NCBI GenBank assembly: GCA_031472005.1
Contig: PZJY01000005.1
Location: forward strand, 372,001 to 436,000
Source of the DNA: Tetracladium setigerum
Taxonomy: Eukaryota > Ascomycota > Leotiomycetes > Helotiales
Direction of reading: 5' to 3'
Length of the DNA stretch: 64,000 nucleotides
The notes beneath the pieces were generated by a model. It ran no database searches. It was not told the origin of the DNA and was given only the letters and a program-made list of their open reading frames with translations. Of the stretch, positions 1 to 12,381 are shown piece by piece (position 1 is the first letter of the stretch; each line of letters begins with the position of its first letter). The position numbers were made by a program, and so were the translations under genes.

Positions 1-243
1 TGGAATCGATGATCATCCATGATGGTCCATCCTGGCAATTGTGTTAACTCGATGCTCTGTTCGTGGCGGTGAGAGGGTCCTCTCACGATTTGATTTAGAC
101 GCTTCGCAGCACCCAAACCAGTGGGGCCAGCGCCAATGACGAGGACGTCAACATTGCTACAATCCAAAGTTAGCACAAGATGCTTCGGGAGAGATAGAAT
201 GGGGATTTAGCTTGGGGGAGGCGTACATATCGGCGGGAGCCAT
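1..243 (-). CDS. ugmA: UDP-galactopyranose mutase, N-terminal part
   Basis: This is the 5' end of a minus-strand gene that runs off the left edge. UGM interconverts UDP-galactopyranose and UDP-galactofuranose using reduced FAD; UDP-Galf is the donor for galactomannan and glycoprotein galactofuranosylation in fungal walls. Three exons are visible: 243-227, 156-87 and 31-1, separated by GT-AG introns 226-157 and 86-32. Splicing gives a protein that begins MAPADINVDVLVIGAG and continues GPTGLGAAKRLNQI, then DGPSWMIIDS. The GAGPTG stretch is the FAD-binding Rossmann motif, and the whole start matches what I know of fungal UGM. The first exon is only 17 nt, but its ATG and splice phase fit exactly. 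The catalytic part lies outside the window. The neighbouring transporter supports the call. Confidence 0.92.
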
Positions 244-1957
244 ATCAAAGGTGTTCAATTTGGCGGGGTATCGACAAAGTTTAGAGCGTGGGGTTCAGAA
301 GATGATGCAGGGTCTCCGCAGGCGCAAATTATACAGTCGCGCAAAAAGAGGTCAAGATGTACAAAGTAGCAAAGGGTGAAGTTGGGATGGAGAAGGAGGT
401 GGAGGAAAGATGTGATTTCGATGGAGGTTCCGAGGGGTCAACAACCAACCCGTTTAGATTATTCGTGACAGGGGCACATACCGCCAAGAATTTAAATAGG
501 AGAAGCGATAACATTAACATGCACCAATTGGCTGCTGTGCCAAAATGTCAACAACCACTTCCTCGATTAGGCTCCGAATTGATTGATGGAACAACATAGA
601 TTGGTTATGTAGGGTTTGCCAGAGTTCTGACAGTGTCATGTTGAATCATTGGATTAGAGAAGCAGGAAACCTGGATTCAGACACTTCTTCATGCAACGGC
701 AAAGAGCCTTGAGGAAGCTAACTTTCAAGACGCTATCGAGGCTTTAGATCTCTACCAACGCATTGTACGGAGTAGGTCCTAACTTTCTGATCCGGCTAAT
801 AGGCTAATGACTATTCACAGACCTGGGTCCACGTCAGCTCGCAATACGAACTATAAGGTTGCTATGGAATTTCCTTTTCTCGCTTCACTACTAACAACAC
901 GAGATGGAGCCTGAAACTTTGAAACCCTTGAAGTGCGTGTCTACTTTCAACTGTACGGAGTTCACATGTAGTACATCCTTCCAGTAGTGAGCTTGGCCGA
1001 GAATTCAGATGAAGCACTTCAGTCTTGTTCCAGAAATCGTCTTGAAAGCACCCATTATTTTCGTCCCTTGGCCTGCTCGCTTATCATCCTTCACCCCACC
1101 AAATGGAAACAGTAGTCCAGTACTTTGGTACTCAGGGCGCAAGTGCATCAACAATCCTAAAGGGGATATATGTAGTATCAATCTATGGTGCGCCAAAGTA
1201 TGGCTAAGATCTTTTTGGTTGTAGTTGTGAAGAGATTCAATTGATGGCTTTGTTTACATTGCGCATGCTTCCTGTTGAGAATCGTCAACCGACTACTTGT
1301 AGGACAGTATTACACATAGCTACAGTACTCCGTAGGACAATGCTTGCAAGGATGCTCCAAAACCAAGAGATTGGAGCATAAAGGGAGGAGCACTGGTCAA
1401 TGCCCATAGAAGGGGAGGACCAGTTCTATTCAACATAATGTTACCATACGAGGTGGTCCAGATGTGATTGCGCAAGCAGACCAATCAACATTGCACGTAC
1501 CACAACGTCCCCTAAAAGGCTCTAGAAAAGGTCTTAAAAAAGGCACAGGCCGTTAATCAAAAGGGGCATCAAGTCAGTTTTAAGTGGTTCAGCAATGCCT
1601 GCACCTGCATGCGCATTTCATGAGATTACGGCAGGGGGGAGCCGCCACATTTGCAGCCCTCCCCATTTGACAAGAGTCTTGCGAGCTGTCCCGACCATCT
1701 TTTTCCAAACTCCATCACCACCATCGACAATCCAAAATCCCCCGACTCCCCTTTCTTTGCGCCATTGTCCCTGGTGCGTCAAGCAGGCAACTTCTCAGAA
1801 TTGCTTCTTCAACACGTTCTTTACACCACACGTCCTTTTTGCGATTGCCCATTCTCTTGTTGAGCGACGCGCGTTGTGAACATCTCGATCGCAATTAGCC
1901 ACGCCGAGCCAGATTCAACCAATATCCCCATCACCACAACACTACAGCACCACAACA
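244..1957. promoter_or_regulatory. Divergent intergenic region between UGM and transporter
   Basis: About 1.7 kb separates the two divergent start codons. Short open frames exist on both strands but none has a recognisable domain or convincing splice structure. The stretch before 1958 is CT- and CA-rich, ending in a CACAACA context directly before the transporter ATG, which is typical of fungal 5' leaders. It probably holds both promoters. No specific site is claimed. Confidence 0.4.
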
Positions 1958-3375
1958 ATGAGCGAAGAGAAAGTTAGAGTGTCGGGCGAAGGTCCTCGAG
2001 ATGGCCCACTTCTGCCATCAACTGCTCAGGATGCCGTCAAGGTTCTTGAACCTCAGAAGGCTGGACTCCCCTCCTTCGTATATGTCACGTACGTGAATGT
2101 GTCTTTACCGGCTGATTGAGCATTGGCTAATGTGCGCCGTAGAGTCTGGATCTCCCTCTCCTCGAGCGTTATTCTCTTCAACAAGTGGATTCTCTCAACC
2201 TTGAACTTCAGTTCGTTCCTCCTCAACTCGATCTCTGCCACCTACCCCTATACTGATTCTTAACACCCAGAATACCCTATTCTCCTGACAGCATGGCATT
2301 TGGTATTTGCGACCGTCATGACCCAGGTCATGTCCCGAACGACTACACTCCTTGATGGACGAAAGAAGGTGAAGATGACTGGCAGAGTTTACTTGAGAGC
2401 AATCGTACCCATTGGAGTTTTCTTCTCCTTGAGTTTGATCTGCGGAAACTTGACATACTTGTATTTGAGTGTCTCTTTCATTCAAATGCTCAAGGTAAGG
2501 CTACACACCCTACCAAATTACCGGAATATTCTGACAGGAATCTAGGCGTTTACGCCAGTTGCCGTTCTTGTTGCTGGTTGGGCCCTCGGAATCGATGCCG
2601 TCGACTACACAAAGCTTGGAAAGGTTTCCTTGATCGTCATTGGTGTTGCATTGGCCTCGTTTGGTGAGATCGACTTCGTTATGGCAGGATTCCTCTACCA
2701 ATGCGCCGGTATCGTCTTCGAGGCTGTCCGAATTTGCATGGTTCAGCGATTGCTACAAGGTGACGAGTTCAAGATGGATCCTCTTGTCTCTCTATATTAC
2801 TATGCGCCAGCTTGCGCCTGCATGAACCTTATGGTAGCCTTATTCATGGAGGTACCACACATTCAAGCCGCCGAGGTTTACGCAGTTGGTCTATGGACTT
2901 TCCTCGCCAATGCCAGTGTTGCATTCCTCCTCAACGTTTCCGTGGTTTTCCTCGTAAGCTCTCCTTCTCTTTCCCCAACACGCCCCAACACTAACACTTC
3001 CTTCAGATCGGCAAAACCTCCGGCCTCGTCCTCACTCTCTGCGGCGTACTGAAAGACATTCTTCTCGTCTTCGCCTCCATCCTCATCTGGGGTACTGTCA
3101 TCTCCGGCCTTCAAATGTTCGGCTACTCCATTGCCATCATTGGAATGCTTTACTACAAGCTCGGCGACAAAGAACTTAAACCTTGGATCGCAGAGGGAAG
3201 TCGCAAATGGGCCGAATTCGGTGCAACCCGCCCAGTAGCACGCAAGCTTCTCATCATCGGTGTATGCATTGTCACATTCTTCACTCTCATCGGCGGACTG
3301 GGATCAAACTACGCCGCTGATTACGTCGACCCAAAATCGTACCTTGAGGCTGCGAAGAATGCTGTTCACCACTGA
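1958..3375 (+). CDS. ugtA: TPT-family nucleotide-sugar transporter, probable UDP-galactofuranose transporter
   Basis: Five exons (1958-2088, 2143-2210, 2271-2494, 2546-2953, 3007-3375) with four GT-AG introns give 399 residues and no frame problem. The protein is a polytopic membrane protein of the triose-phosphate/nucleotide-sugar transporter superfamily (DUF250/TPT). It has about ten hydrophobic helices, beginning with VWISLSSSVILFNKWIL and including GNLTYLYLSVSFIQMLK, a stretch conserved in this family. Such proteins are antiporters that move nucleotide sugars into the Golgi lumen. The family alone does not fix the substrate. The divergent neighbour is UGM, and in Aspergillus the UDP-Galf transporter gene (ugtA/glfB) sits beside UGM (ugmA/glfA), so UDP-Galf transport is the best inference. 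A TPT transporter of other specificity is the alternative. Confidence 0.85.
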
Positions 3376-4207
3376 TTTCTCTTTTTTTGTGGCTGGATTG
3401 ACTTGCTTTAGCCGGGCTTTATTGTAGTATTAGAGAGCTATTCCAAATCTTTTGCTCCTTGTTTTTTTTTTTCATGATGACGGACGGGGGAATGGATGGA
3501 TGGATAGATAGATTCATAGAACTGGAGTGAAAGGCGAAATTCCCCAGGCTTGGAGAACAACGGCACAGCAAGACCAAAAACAACGCATAACATATACGCC
3601 TTTTGTAATTTCCAAAAAAAAAAAAAACGGCCAGCCATCCATTCCAATATGCCAGGGTTTGGAAAGGGCGGTTTCTTCTTCTTCTTCTCTTTACCCCTCC
3701 AAATGGCCGAGATAAATGAGTTCATGTAGTAAGAAAGAAAGAAAATGAAATCAAATACATTATTATGATGTTAAATCTTCGAAATCTTGGTGATCGTTGA
3801 TTGTTCCTCTGTGACTAGTGTGATGAAATAATTCATGTCTGGTAATGTACATCAATCGGTCTTGACGTATTGTACCGTGCAGTACTGTAATCTTACAAAA
3901 TCTAACGGAGAATGAGTGACACAGGTACCTAACTAGGTAGCTAGATCCTTCCGAGGCCCCTTTCTCACTCTTCCACTTGCTCTCCTGTTGCTCTCTTTCT
4001 GCCAGAAGGAGAGAGAGAAAAGAAAGAGTTGGATAGATAGATGCCTAAGACAAGATTAGTTGGCTGGCGAAAGTGTTATTGCCATGTTTTGCTTGTACAC
4101 TATCAGATTCAACTAAAAACTATTTTGAGTATTGTATTTACTGTATGTAAGACTTACTGTACCGTACATATCAAGTATTGAAGGGAGCGATCAATTGATC
4201 AAGTCGT

Positions 4208-4280
4208 GCTTCTTCTTCTTCCTCTTCCTCCTCCGCCACCTCCTCCTCCTCCTCCTCCTTCTTCTTCTTCTCTCTTCTTT
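4208..4280. repeat. TTC/TCC pyrimidine microsatellite
   Basis: An imperfect trinucleotide tract of TTC and TCC units, strongly strand-asymmetric (pyrimidine on the plus strand). Confidence 0.85.
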
Positions 4281-4333
4281 TTAAAAATCCCAACGGAAGA
4301 AACGTGTAACTTGAATGCATGTCGGCCGGTATG

Positions 4334-4334
4334 C

Positions 4335-4365
<31 letters not shown>

Positions 4366-4372
4366 CTCTCTC
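4334..4372. repeat. CT dinucleotide microsatellite
   Basis: A CT run broken by two TTT interruptions at regular spacing. Confidence 0.85.
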
Positions 4373-4478
4373 AGCTTTTACATAACATAAATCTGAGACC
4401 CTCATTCGGAATGAAAAAAGTATATACCTATCAGATGAAGCAGTCATAAAATCACAACCTAGGTGCCTAGCAGATAAA

Positions 4479-4542
4479 CAGTTAGACAGTTAGACAGTTA
4501 GACAGTTAGACAGTTAGACAGTTAGACAGTTAGACAGTTAGA
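4479..4542. repeat. Eight-copy tandem array of an 8-mer
   Basis: Eight head-to-tail copies of CAGTTAGA, essentially perfect, followed by degenerate CAGACAGA units. It resembles a minisatellite. The unit is not a known telomere repeat. Confidence 0.95.
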
Positions 4543-5224
4543 CAGACAGATAGGCAGAGAGTTTTCATTTCCCATTTTCATTCTCAACTACCGATCTAGC
4601 TTAGCCGGGTAAGTAGCTTCCATCTCATCAGGTAGTAGGTATTCCATGATATAAATGCCCAGTGCGCACACTCCACACACGTGTGCCATATCATATCGCC
4701 ATTTGATTGATTTAATGTCTCTCGTTCGTTCTTTCCTTCCTTCCCTCGTCCTCTTTTCTCTCCTTTCTCCATTCTCTTTGTTAAAGTCTCATCGAACTCA
4801 GTTCTCTCCTCCCCAAGGTTCATGTCATCCCATTCCCATCCACGACATTATAACGAAAATGAAAACCCGAGAGCCACCCCCAAAAATTAATCGAAAGAAT
4901 CGAAGGGGGAAAAGAAAGAAAGAAGAATCAAAAGAAGGAGAAGAAAAGAGAAGAAGAACGTCCATCAAAAATATATATAATTATATAAAGCAAAACTCCA
5001 GGCTAATTGCATTAAGGCCAGCAAGCCCTTAACATCCCATATTCATTCCCCATTTCCCATTTCACCCATATCCCTATATAAATGCTACATTGCGCAAAAA
5101 AAAAGGAGGAAAAAGGAGCCAAAAGAATCCAACGCCTAAAACGATGCTTGCTTGCTTGCTAGGCATACACACACATAATGTAAGTGTGAACTTATCTTAA
5201 AACTGACAAGAAAGATTTTCCTAT

Positions 5225-5275
5225 TCTTTCTTTCTTGCTTTCTTTCTTTCTTTCTTTCTTTCTTTTCTTTCTTTC
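5225..5275. repeat. CTTT tetranucleotide microsatellite
   Basis: An imperfect array of TTTC/CTTT units about 55 bp beyond the stop codon of the histidine kinase, in its 3' flank. Confidence 0.85.
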
Positions 5276-5330
5276 CATCATTTACACCACCGCCACCAGC
5301 ACCTCCTCCTCACCTACGCACATCACTTCA

Positions 5331-8300
5331 TCAGCGGCGCACTCCCCAGCCTATTCGTAGCATCCAACAAATCCCCATCGCCGAGCTCAACGCGCGAAAA
5401 TCAACAGGCTTGGTAACGTAATTGCTGAAGCCAGCCTGAACGCACTTATCCAGCACGTCGGCCATGACGTTGGCCGAGAGGGCGATGATGGGGATGTGAG
5501 GGTGCTTTTCGGTCTTTTCCCATTGCCGGATTTCGCGGCACGTTTGGTAGCCGTCTTTGCGCGGCATGTGTAGATCGCACTGTGTGTGTTTGGGTTAATT
5601 TGGGTTTTGAAGAGAGAAAAGGGGAAAGGGGGGATTGAGACTGGGGATTGGGGATCGAGGAAGGGGAAGGGGGAGGGAGAGGAGAGAGAGAACTTACAAG
5701 AATAAGAGAGTAGAAACCATGAGGTTGCGCAAAAACCTTCTCAACACACTCCACTCCATCCAGCGCCAACTCGACCGCAATACCAATCTTCCCCAAATAC
5801 TTAAGCAGCACCTTCTGATTGACCAAATTATCCTCCACAAGCAACACCTTGTACCCTTTATTCCCCAGCCTCTTCGCAACATCGAGATAATTTTGCTTCT
5901 GACTCGCAACCTGCTGTTGGGCGCTGAAGCGATTCCGGTCAGTGCTGAGATCGCGTTCCTTGTCCGGGTCAAAGACGACGGCGAAGCGGGAGGGCTTGAC
6001 GGGTTTGTAGATGAAGGTTATGCGGTGATCGGTTGCGAGCTGACCGTAGCCGTGGGATTCGGCCATTTTGAAGACTTCTTGACGCTCGACTGGATCGGAG
6101 AGGATCACGATGGATGGGGAAGGGTCCGTGTGTGATTTGGCCATTTGTTCGACGAGCGATACGATCTCCTCGGCGGAACCGAGGTTCAGAACAATGTGAG
6201 TGAAATGGACGGGATCGTCTCCGGCAATCAAGTCTTGTGCTTCGGCAACAGTCGCTAATGCGGTGATCTGATGAGGGACATCCTTGGGTAGCGTGTTCTC
6301 TATATGCTGAGTAGTGGCCTCGCGACTGTGGGTTTGAGGGCAGATGAGAAGAATCGAGTACATTGGAGGACGGAAACTCCTCGTACCAGTCGATGATCCA
6401 CTGCTTTGGCGCGATGGATTCCCAAGCGAAACCGACAAAGACTCCCTTGGCAATCCTGGTCCTGCTTCCTCGATAGGAGACGCCAGTCTTTCTGGGAGAG
6501 CTAGTTTCATCTGAGCTGGATCTTGACTGGTAGCTCTTGCCGCCTCGCTGAAGTGTGACAAGCTATGTGCAATAGACGAGCCAGAAGATCTCTGAGTTGC
6601 GTGAGAGTGGATAGATCGAATTGACGGCGTAGAGCTAGTGGAAGATACAACCGCTGGCGAGGTGGGAGCAGACTCGGCTTTGGGGCTGTCGACTGGAGTT
6701 TGCATGAACTGGCTTGGCAAAACTGGCTTTGGTGCACGACCGGCAGGCCCTTCGGTCGAGACGGTACGACTTGCAGTTGGAGGCTTGAGTTGTGGTGTCA
6801 TGGGTGTCTCGGGGTGATCTTCAGTCGTAGGCAATCCAAATTTGGCTGTGAAAACAAACGTGGAGCCCTGGTCGGGGACTGCACTGCCTCGCATTTGCCC
6901 TCCGTGGAGTTCTACAAGTGTACGTGAAATAACCAGGCCCAGCCCACTGCCTCCATGTTGACGAGTACTGCTTCCGTCGATCTGGCTAAACGGCTTGAAA
7001 ATCAATTCAGACTCTTCCTTGGTAAAGCCCCTGCCTGTGTCAATGACAGAAAACTCGAGCATGATTTCGTTCTCAGCTAGGTCAGGTGAGTTTGCAACAA
7101 TCCTACAACGGCTGAACACCTCTCCAGTAGTTGTGAACTTAATGGCATTACCAACAACATTAAGAAGAACTTGTCGAATGCGAAACTTGTCTCCTTTAAC
7201 CATTTCTGGCACGTCCACGTCCACGATATAGTTCAGCTCGAGCCTCTTCGTGATTGCCATGGTACAGACCATCTCATTAACCTCTTCGACAAGCGAACGT
7301 GGATGAAACCAATCATAAGAGAGCTTCATCATACCCGCATCTACTTTGGATAAATCTAGGATATCATTGATGATATTGAGAAGACTTTTGGCGCTTGCGT
7401 GGATAGTATTTGCGTAGTCAATCTGCTCGTCGTTGAGGGTAGTGTCTTGAAGGAAGTTGACCATGCCCGAAATACCGATCAAAGGAGTGCGAATCTCATG
7501 AGACATGTTACTCAAGAACCTCGTCTTCGAATCCATTGCATCCTTGAGCTTGGTCTCCAACAATTTATGGTCGTTGATATCTGTGCATGCACCAAACCAG
7601 GAGCCATCACCACTAGCCAGGCTCATGTTATCCACCTCGACACACTTGACAAGATGCCATCGGTACTCCCCATTCTTTGCTCGGAGGCGGACTTCTGTGG
7701 TGTAAGACAGTCTGCCATTGCTGTCAGTGCTAGCTTTTATTATGCCGTTGCGTGCAAGCTCCGTCAAGTCGGCGGCGGGGAAGTCCACAAATGAGCCAGT
7801 GCTTGAGCTATTGTGTCGCGAAAGAATTGGCTGAGCACCCTTTGCTGTAGCTTCAGTAGGTGTGTCAGAGACATTGGACGATTGATTGCTCGAATTCCCT
7901 CCAGATGAAGAATGGGATGGTTTTCGGCTGGGATCAGCCGGTTTTTTGGCCTCACTGCCTGAGGAGAAGGAGTGGCACTCTCGGAAGGGATGCTACACTT
8001 GGCAAGATCATCTGGATGTACGAAATCCATGAAGCCAAGTCCGAGTGCATTTTCGAAACCTTGCCCGGTGTATGAAAGCCACTGCTCATTTGCGAATGTG
8101 ACGCCCTCATCTTCAGTGGCTGCAAAGATGATCTGAGGGATCAGATTAGCAAGTTGTCGGTGCTTGGCCTCTGAGGCTTCAATCTCTTCCTGGCGCGCTG
8201 CTTTGACTTCTGCAATATGCTGATCGTGAATGTCCATGTGAGAGCCATACCACTGTACAATAACGCCGCGGATATCACGGTGACCTACAGCTCTGGTGTA

Positions 8301-11300
8301 AAACCAGCGGTAATTCCCATCAAATCTCTTGATCCGGACTTGCTTCGAGAACTGCTCTCCCGTTCGTATGGCGTGGCTCCAACCTTTGAGATATTCTTCT
8401 CGCTCCTCCGGATGAATGGTTCCCCAAGGATTCTGGTATAATTCCGGCACGGTTTGACCTCGATAATTCAAGTAACGATTATTCACCCAAACAATTTCGC
8501 CAGTCACAGGAAGCGCAACGAAAACGTGAGCAGGTAGCGAATCCAGCATCAACCCCTTCAAGCGATCTGATGGAGGAAGCATATGCTGAGGTGCCTCTGC
8601 CGGTCCAGAAAGGGAGCCCGAACGTGAAGGGGCCCTGCCTTCTGCTAAAGACTTTCCAGCAGGGATTGTCGTAACGGGAAGAGACTGGAAGGTAGCTGCA
8701 TAGTCTGCACCATAGGAGTGCAGCTGAGTATGTTGCTTTTCAACCTTTGTAGCACTTTGGTTTGAAGCTGTCCGCATTGCCTGTCTCCGGGGGGAAATCG
8801 AGTCTTGGCTTTTCCGATGAGGGCTGACATCTCGAAGTTCAGATGTATTGGCCACGACATCGCGAGAAAACCTCTCAGCAGTCGGACTTGAATCTTGTCT
8901 GACTGCGGCTCCTAAGCTCTGAAGATTTTTCTGGTCAGAATCCTCATTTTCTGTGCCAGGACCCATTGCCTTTTCATCCTCACGTAAATTCCTCGACTCA
9001 TTTGGAGATGACTCTTTGGATGCTTTCCTCGCGCCCGTGATACTATGTGAGCCCGTTTCGACTCGCCCAACATGAGGTTTGGATTTGGAGCTGAAGTAAC
9101 TCTCTCCAGGGGTGCTGAGTCCAGGGCTTACTCCGCTGGTGCGTTTGTCCCTGGTAAAGCCAATGCTGCTGGGGTCCCATCCTGGAGTGCCTGGCGGTGA
9201 TCCTAGAGCGCTCCTTGATAGACCAGAATAGTCACTGGGGCTGGTGACGCTCCCAGCAAAGGATGTCTGAGGGCCATTGTCGTCCATGGGTGAGTGTGTA
9301 GTAGCTCCACCTGTGAGTCCATCTCCTGTACGACCTGCGCCAACAGCACCGAAACCAGCAATCTGTGGTCGTTTGCGAGATAGTCCGGCTATTTCGGTTT
9401 CCAAATTTGAGTAGTGACGGCAAAGAGAGAAAGATGTTGCAAGATGCGGTGCTAAGTGGGTCAAAGAATGTCTGAGATTGGAAGGGTATGGAATGACCGG
9501 GGTCAGAATGGAAAGAATTGCAATCGGGGTACGCTTGTCTGCCGCGAGCTTGTCAGCACCGGGAGTCTTCTTTGTTGATGGTTTGGGCGATGCTTCAGCT
9601 CCTTTGCTTCGACCTGCATGTTTCATTTCCATAGCTGCAGCATCCAATCTGAAAGATTGAACGGGCTTGGAAAGTAGAGGATGGATCAATGGAATATGCA
9701 AGACTGTCCATGACCGATCGATTCCAATAGCTTCCACGGGTGGCATTTGCGAATAATCCTCAGGCAAGGCTGCAACAGGATTGAAAGCTTCCTCGTTGAC
9801 AGGCACAGATGAGAAGAATGGATTTTCCGATGTTTCGGCTCGAACGGCTGGTGATGGGGCTGGAGACTGTGCCCAAGGTGTAGCTGATACTTGCTCGTAT
9901 TCTTCATAAGGTGGACTGGGAGGTCGAACATCATCATCGTCCCCCCGCGCCGAACCAGAAGCTGGTAGACTCTTCCCTATATCGCTCTGCTGAGTCCTTA
10001 CATTCCGACTTGACCGTCGCGTATTTCCAAGAAAATTTGAGATGCGAGTGCTCATCTCTGGTGCTTTCCCCTTCCTACCCTTGTCTTGTGGTGACCTTTT
10101 CACGCCACTTGAAGATTTGCTGCTTCCTGCACTCTTTTCATCCTTTGCGTCCTCCAAGTACGGGTAATCGCGAGTAAGTGCAATGACCTTTCCACGCTCC
10201 AGAACTCTCAGTACACCAGCACTGTCTATTAAAGGTTCGGCTTCGTAATCCAAGGCTTGAAGTACAGAAAATACCCTTCCCTGGACTTCTCTCGAGGTTG
10301 TCTCATCCCCTTCCCAACCAGCGGAACGTGGTTTTGCATCCTCGAAATCCATGTGTTCCTGTAACGCTTTGAGACTAAGTTCTGCGTTTTGAAGTGTAGC
10401 GGTTCGTGGAGGCGCATCTGTCCGGGTTGTCAGATAACTCTTAGCTCGAGTCACCAAGACTGGCCGAGATGTTGGAGGTCTGCCCGACTCCGAAGTAACA
10501 ACAGGATCTCGCTTGGTGTCTTCATATGCGGTAAAAGAATGTCTTGTAATCATACCAGGGCGACTCGCGGTTGGCCAATTCAATGTTTGCAAGTCTTCGG
10601 TATTAGTGTTGTCAGAATTAGATGTATCATTGGTGTCGCCACTGCTTGGAATCAAGCTACTTCCACGGTGTAGGTAGGCTAGACTGAGTTCATCCTCTTC
10701 AGTGGCATTGAATGTCGCTTTCTGCCCCCAGGGCACATTCTCAACATCAGTAGAGTCTGCTGGGGCGGAAAGAGTGACACGCTCGGCTTTGTAAAGATCT
10801 CGCATCACCTGCACTACGGTAGTCCACCACGCATCCAAACCTGGCTCTGCTGAGAGAATTAGACTCAAATCATACAAATTAGGAGTCTCGAAGTTTGGAT
10901 CGTCCTCCCGCCCGTCGTACTGCCCCGGTGGTTGAAAATTGATCGTTGATGCAGGAGTCGCCGATCCAGACATCAAATGATCTTGAGCGCCCATGTCAAA
11001 GGTACCTCCAGCATAATTTGTTGGATTAACGGTAGGAGAAAGAGCGGTAAAAGGTCGGTGTCCAGCCCATCCAGATGACCTGGGCTGTCGCATTGATGGA
11101 AATGGGTAGGATGGAGTTCTCGGTATCGTGCCTGAGGGTGTCTCCCCTCCTCGAATCGTCCTTGCTGATTCTGTTGATGCCGTAGCCATGGCCGCTGAAA
11201 TAGGACTTGCGAAGGCTCCATCAAAAGATGGGGTAGGTGATACTGATTCCTCGTTGATCGGCGATACCTTTGCCTTCCCTCTATACGGTACAGCAGGCGC

Positions 11301-11789
11301 CGTGTTGGATTGCACACCTTCTGGTTCGCGAAGCTGCCGAGTCAACCTTTCCCGATGCTGGCTTAATTGTATTTGGGCATTCATAGCAGCGCGCAATCGA
11401 TCCACTTCCCCTGCCGTGTCCGTTTTTGACATCTCTCCCGCCCAAGCCTGCGCAGAGCTTCCCTCATTATCCTCGTCTGGACTCGTAGATTTTGCGTCTG
11501 CTTCCAACGACTGTTCCCTCTTCTCTGTCTGCCTGGACTCCGTCGTCATTGAAGGCCTTGCGCCATCGCTGCTTTCTCTCCTGCTGGTCGATTCAGGTCT
11601 TGAAAGTGCCTTTGCACCCGAGGTCGCATCCGACATTGAATCTTTGGTCTTGGAAGACTGCCCGCTTTTCGTCCCATGCTTTGAAGATTTGGAAGATTTT
11701 TCGCTACTCGAGCTCCGAGGCAGGCCAGGTTTGCGCGAGTGTGAGGAGGAGGAGGATGGTTTGTCCAGCGGCGATTTGGGGGTGGGCAT
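5331..11789 (-). CDS. Giant PAS-domain hybrid sensor histidine kinase
   Basis: Roughly 2,100 residues, start at 11789. Order of parts: Ser-rich disordered N-terminus; a GAF-like region broken by low-complexity inserts (about residues 300-810); PAS 1 (about 1075-1185); PAS 2 (from about 1210) with its PAC part near 1350; HisKA with the phospho-accepting His in NMSHEIRTPL near 1417; HATPase with GNAIKF, DTGRGF and GGSGLGLV (about 1520-1640); a Ser/Pro linker; and a receiver with LLVEDN, phospho-accepting Asp in CDLHMP near 2020, and KPVD. An intron at 5580-5697 splits the receiver just before that Asp. It should autophosphorylate on His, pass phosphate to its own Asp, and feed an HPt/response-regulator relay. 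No transmembrane segment was noticed, so a cytosolic sensor is inferred. Two frame breaks are present: near 7942-7950 (one missing base in an A6 run on the coding strand, or a 38-nt intron) and near 5373-5376 (one missing base), which garbles the last residues. The subgroup was not determined. Confidence 0.9.
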
Positions 11790-12140
11790 AACGTCGCCCC
11801 TGGTTGTCGCTCCGTCGCCTGGTCGCCGTGGCTGGCTGCAAGACCAGCGCAGTGGCTCTCTTCACAGGTAGAGGTACTGGGTATTTAACAGAAGGGTTCT
11901 GCATTCGCGTAAGTGGGTTGTGTGGTTGATGTTTGGTCGGAGCAGTGTGAGGTCGATGTGTATTGTGAAAGGACGAAATGACGTATCGCGCGATCCTCGT
12001 CCTTAAAACTGCCACTCACTCCCTTTCAATTCCTGGTGAACTCTACGAACTCATGAGATGCGGTACATGGAAAATTCAATGCCGTGGATGAGAAGAGGCG
12101 CGGGCGAGGAGGTGTTTGCATTTGATGCGTGAGTGTGATT

Positions 12141-12168
12141 GTGTGGTGTGTGTGTGTGTGTGTGTGTG
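12141..12168. repeat. GT dinucleotide microsatellite
   Basis: A GT/TG run in the 5' flank of the histidine kinase gene, about 360 bp upstream of its start codon. Confidence 0.85.
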
Positions 12169-12363
12169 GTAGGTAGGTGAGAGGTAGATCAAAGACTTTC
12201 CACGGGGGGGCAAGCAAGATCCAAGCAAGCGGCGTGGTGGCCAACACGGATAGAAGAATTTCAAACGTCGACCCTTGTCCAGGCACAGATTGATATTATT
12301 GTAAGGGGTGTTCACTGTACAGCAGCAGTACATAAAATCGAATGGAATGAATCAGGTAATAGT

Positions 12364-12381
12364 CAGCAGCAGCAGCAGCAG
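12364..12381. repeat. CAG trinucleotide microsatellite
   Basis: Six consecutive CAG units outside any supported coding region. Confidence 0.85.

Larger units (their letters stand above)
3376..5330. other. Gene-free spacer rich in microsatellites
   Basis: This lies between the converging 3' ends of the transporter and the histidine kinase. I see no gene. It contains T/A homopolymers, a TTC/TCC tract (about 4208-4280), a CT tract (4334-4372), an 8-bp tandem array (4479-4542) and a CTTT tract (5225-5275). Both 3' UTRs probably end here. Confidence 0.7.

Noticed and set aside
5635..6135. 166-codon plus-strand frame
   Set aside because: It is antisense to the histidine kinase receiver region, which is clearly coding.
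11128..11871. 247-codon plus-strand frame
   Set aside because: It is antisense to the Ser-rich N-terminus of the histidine kinase; long antisense frames are expected there from codon bias.
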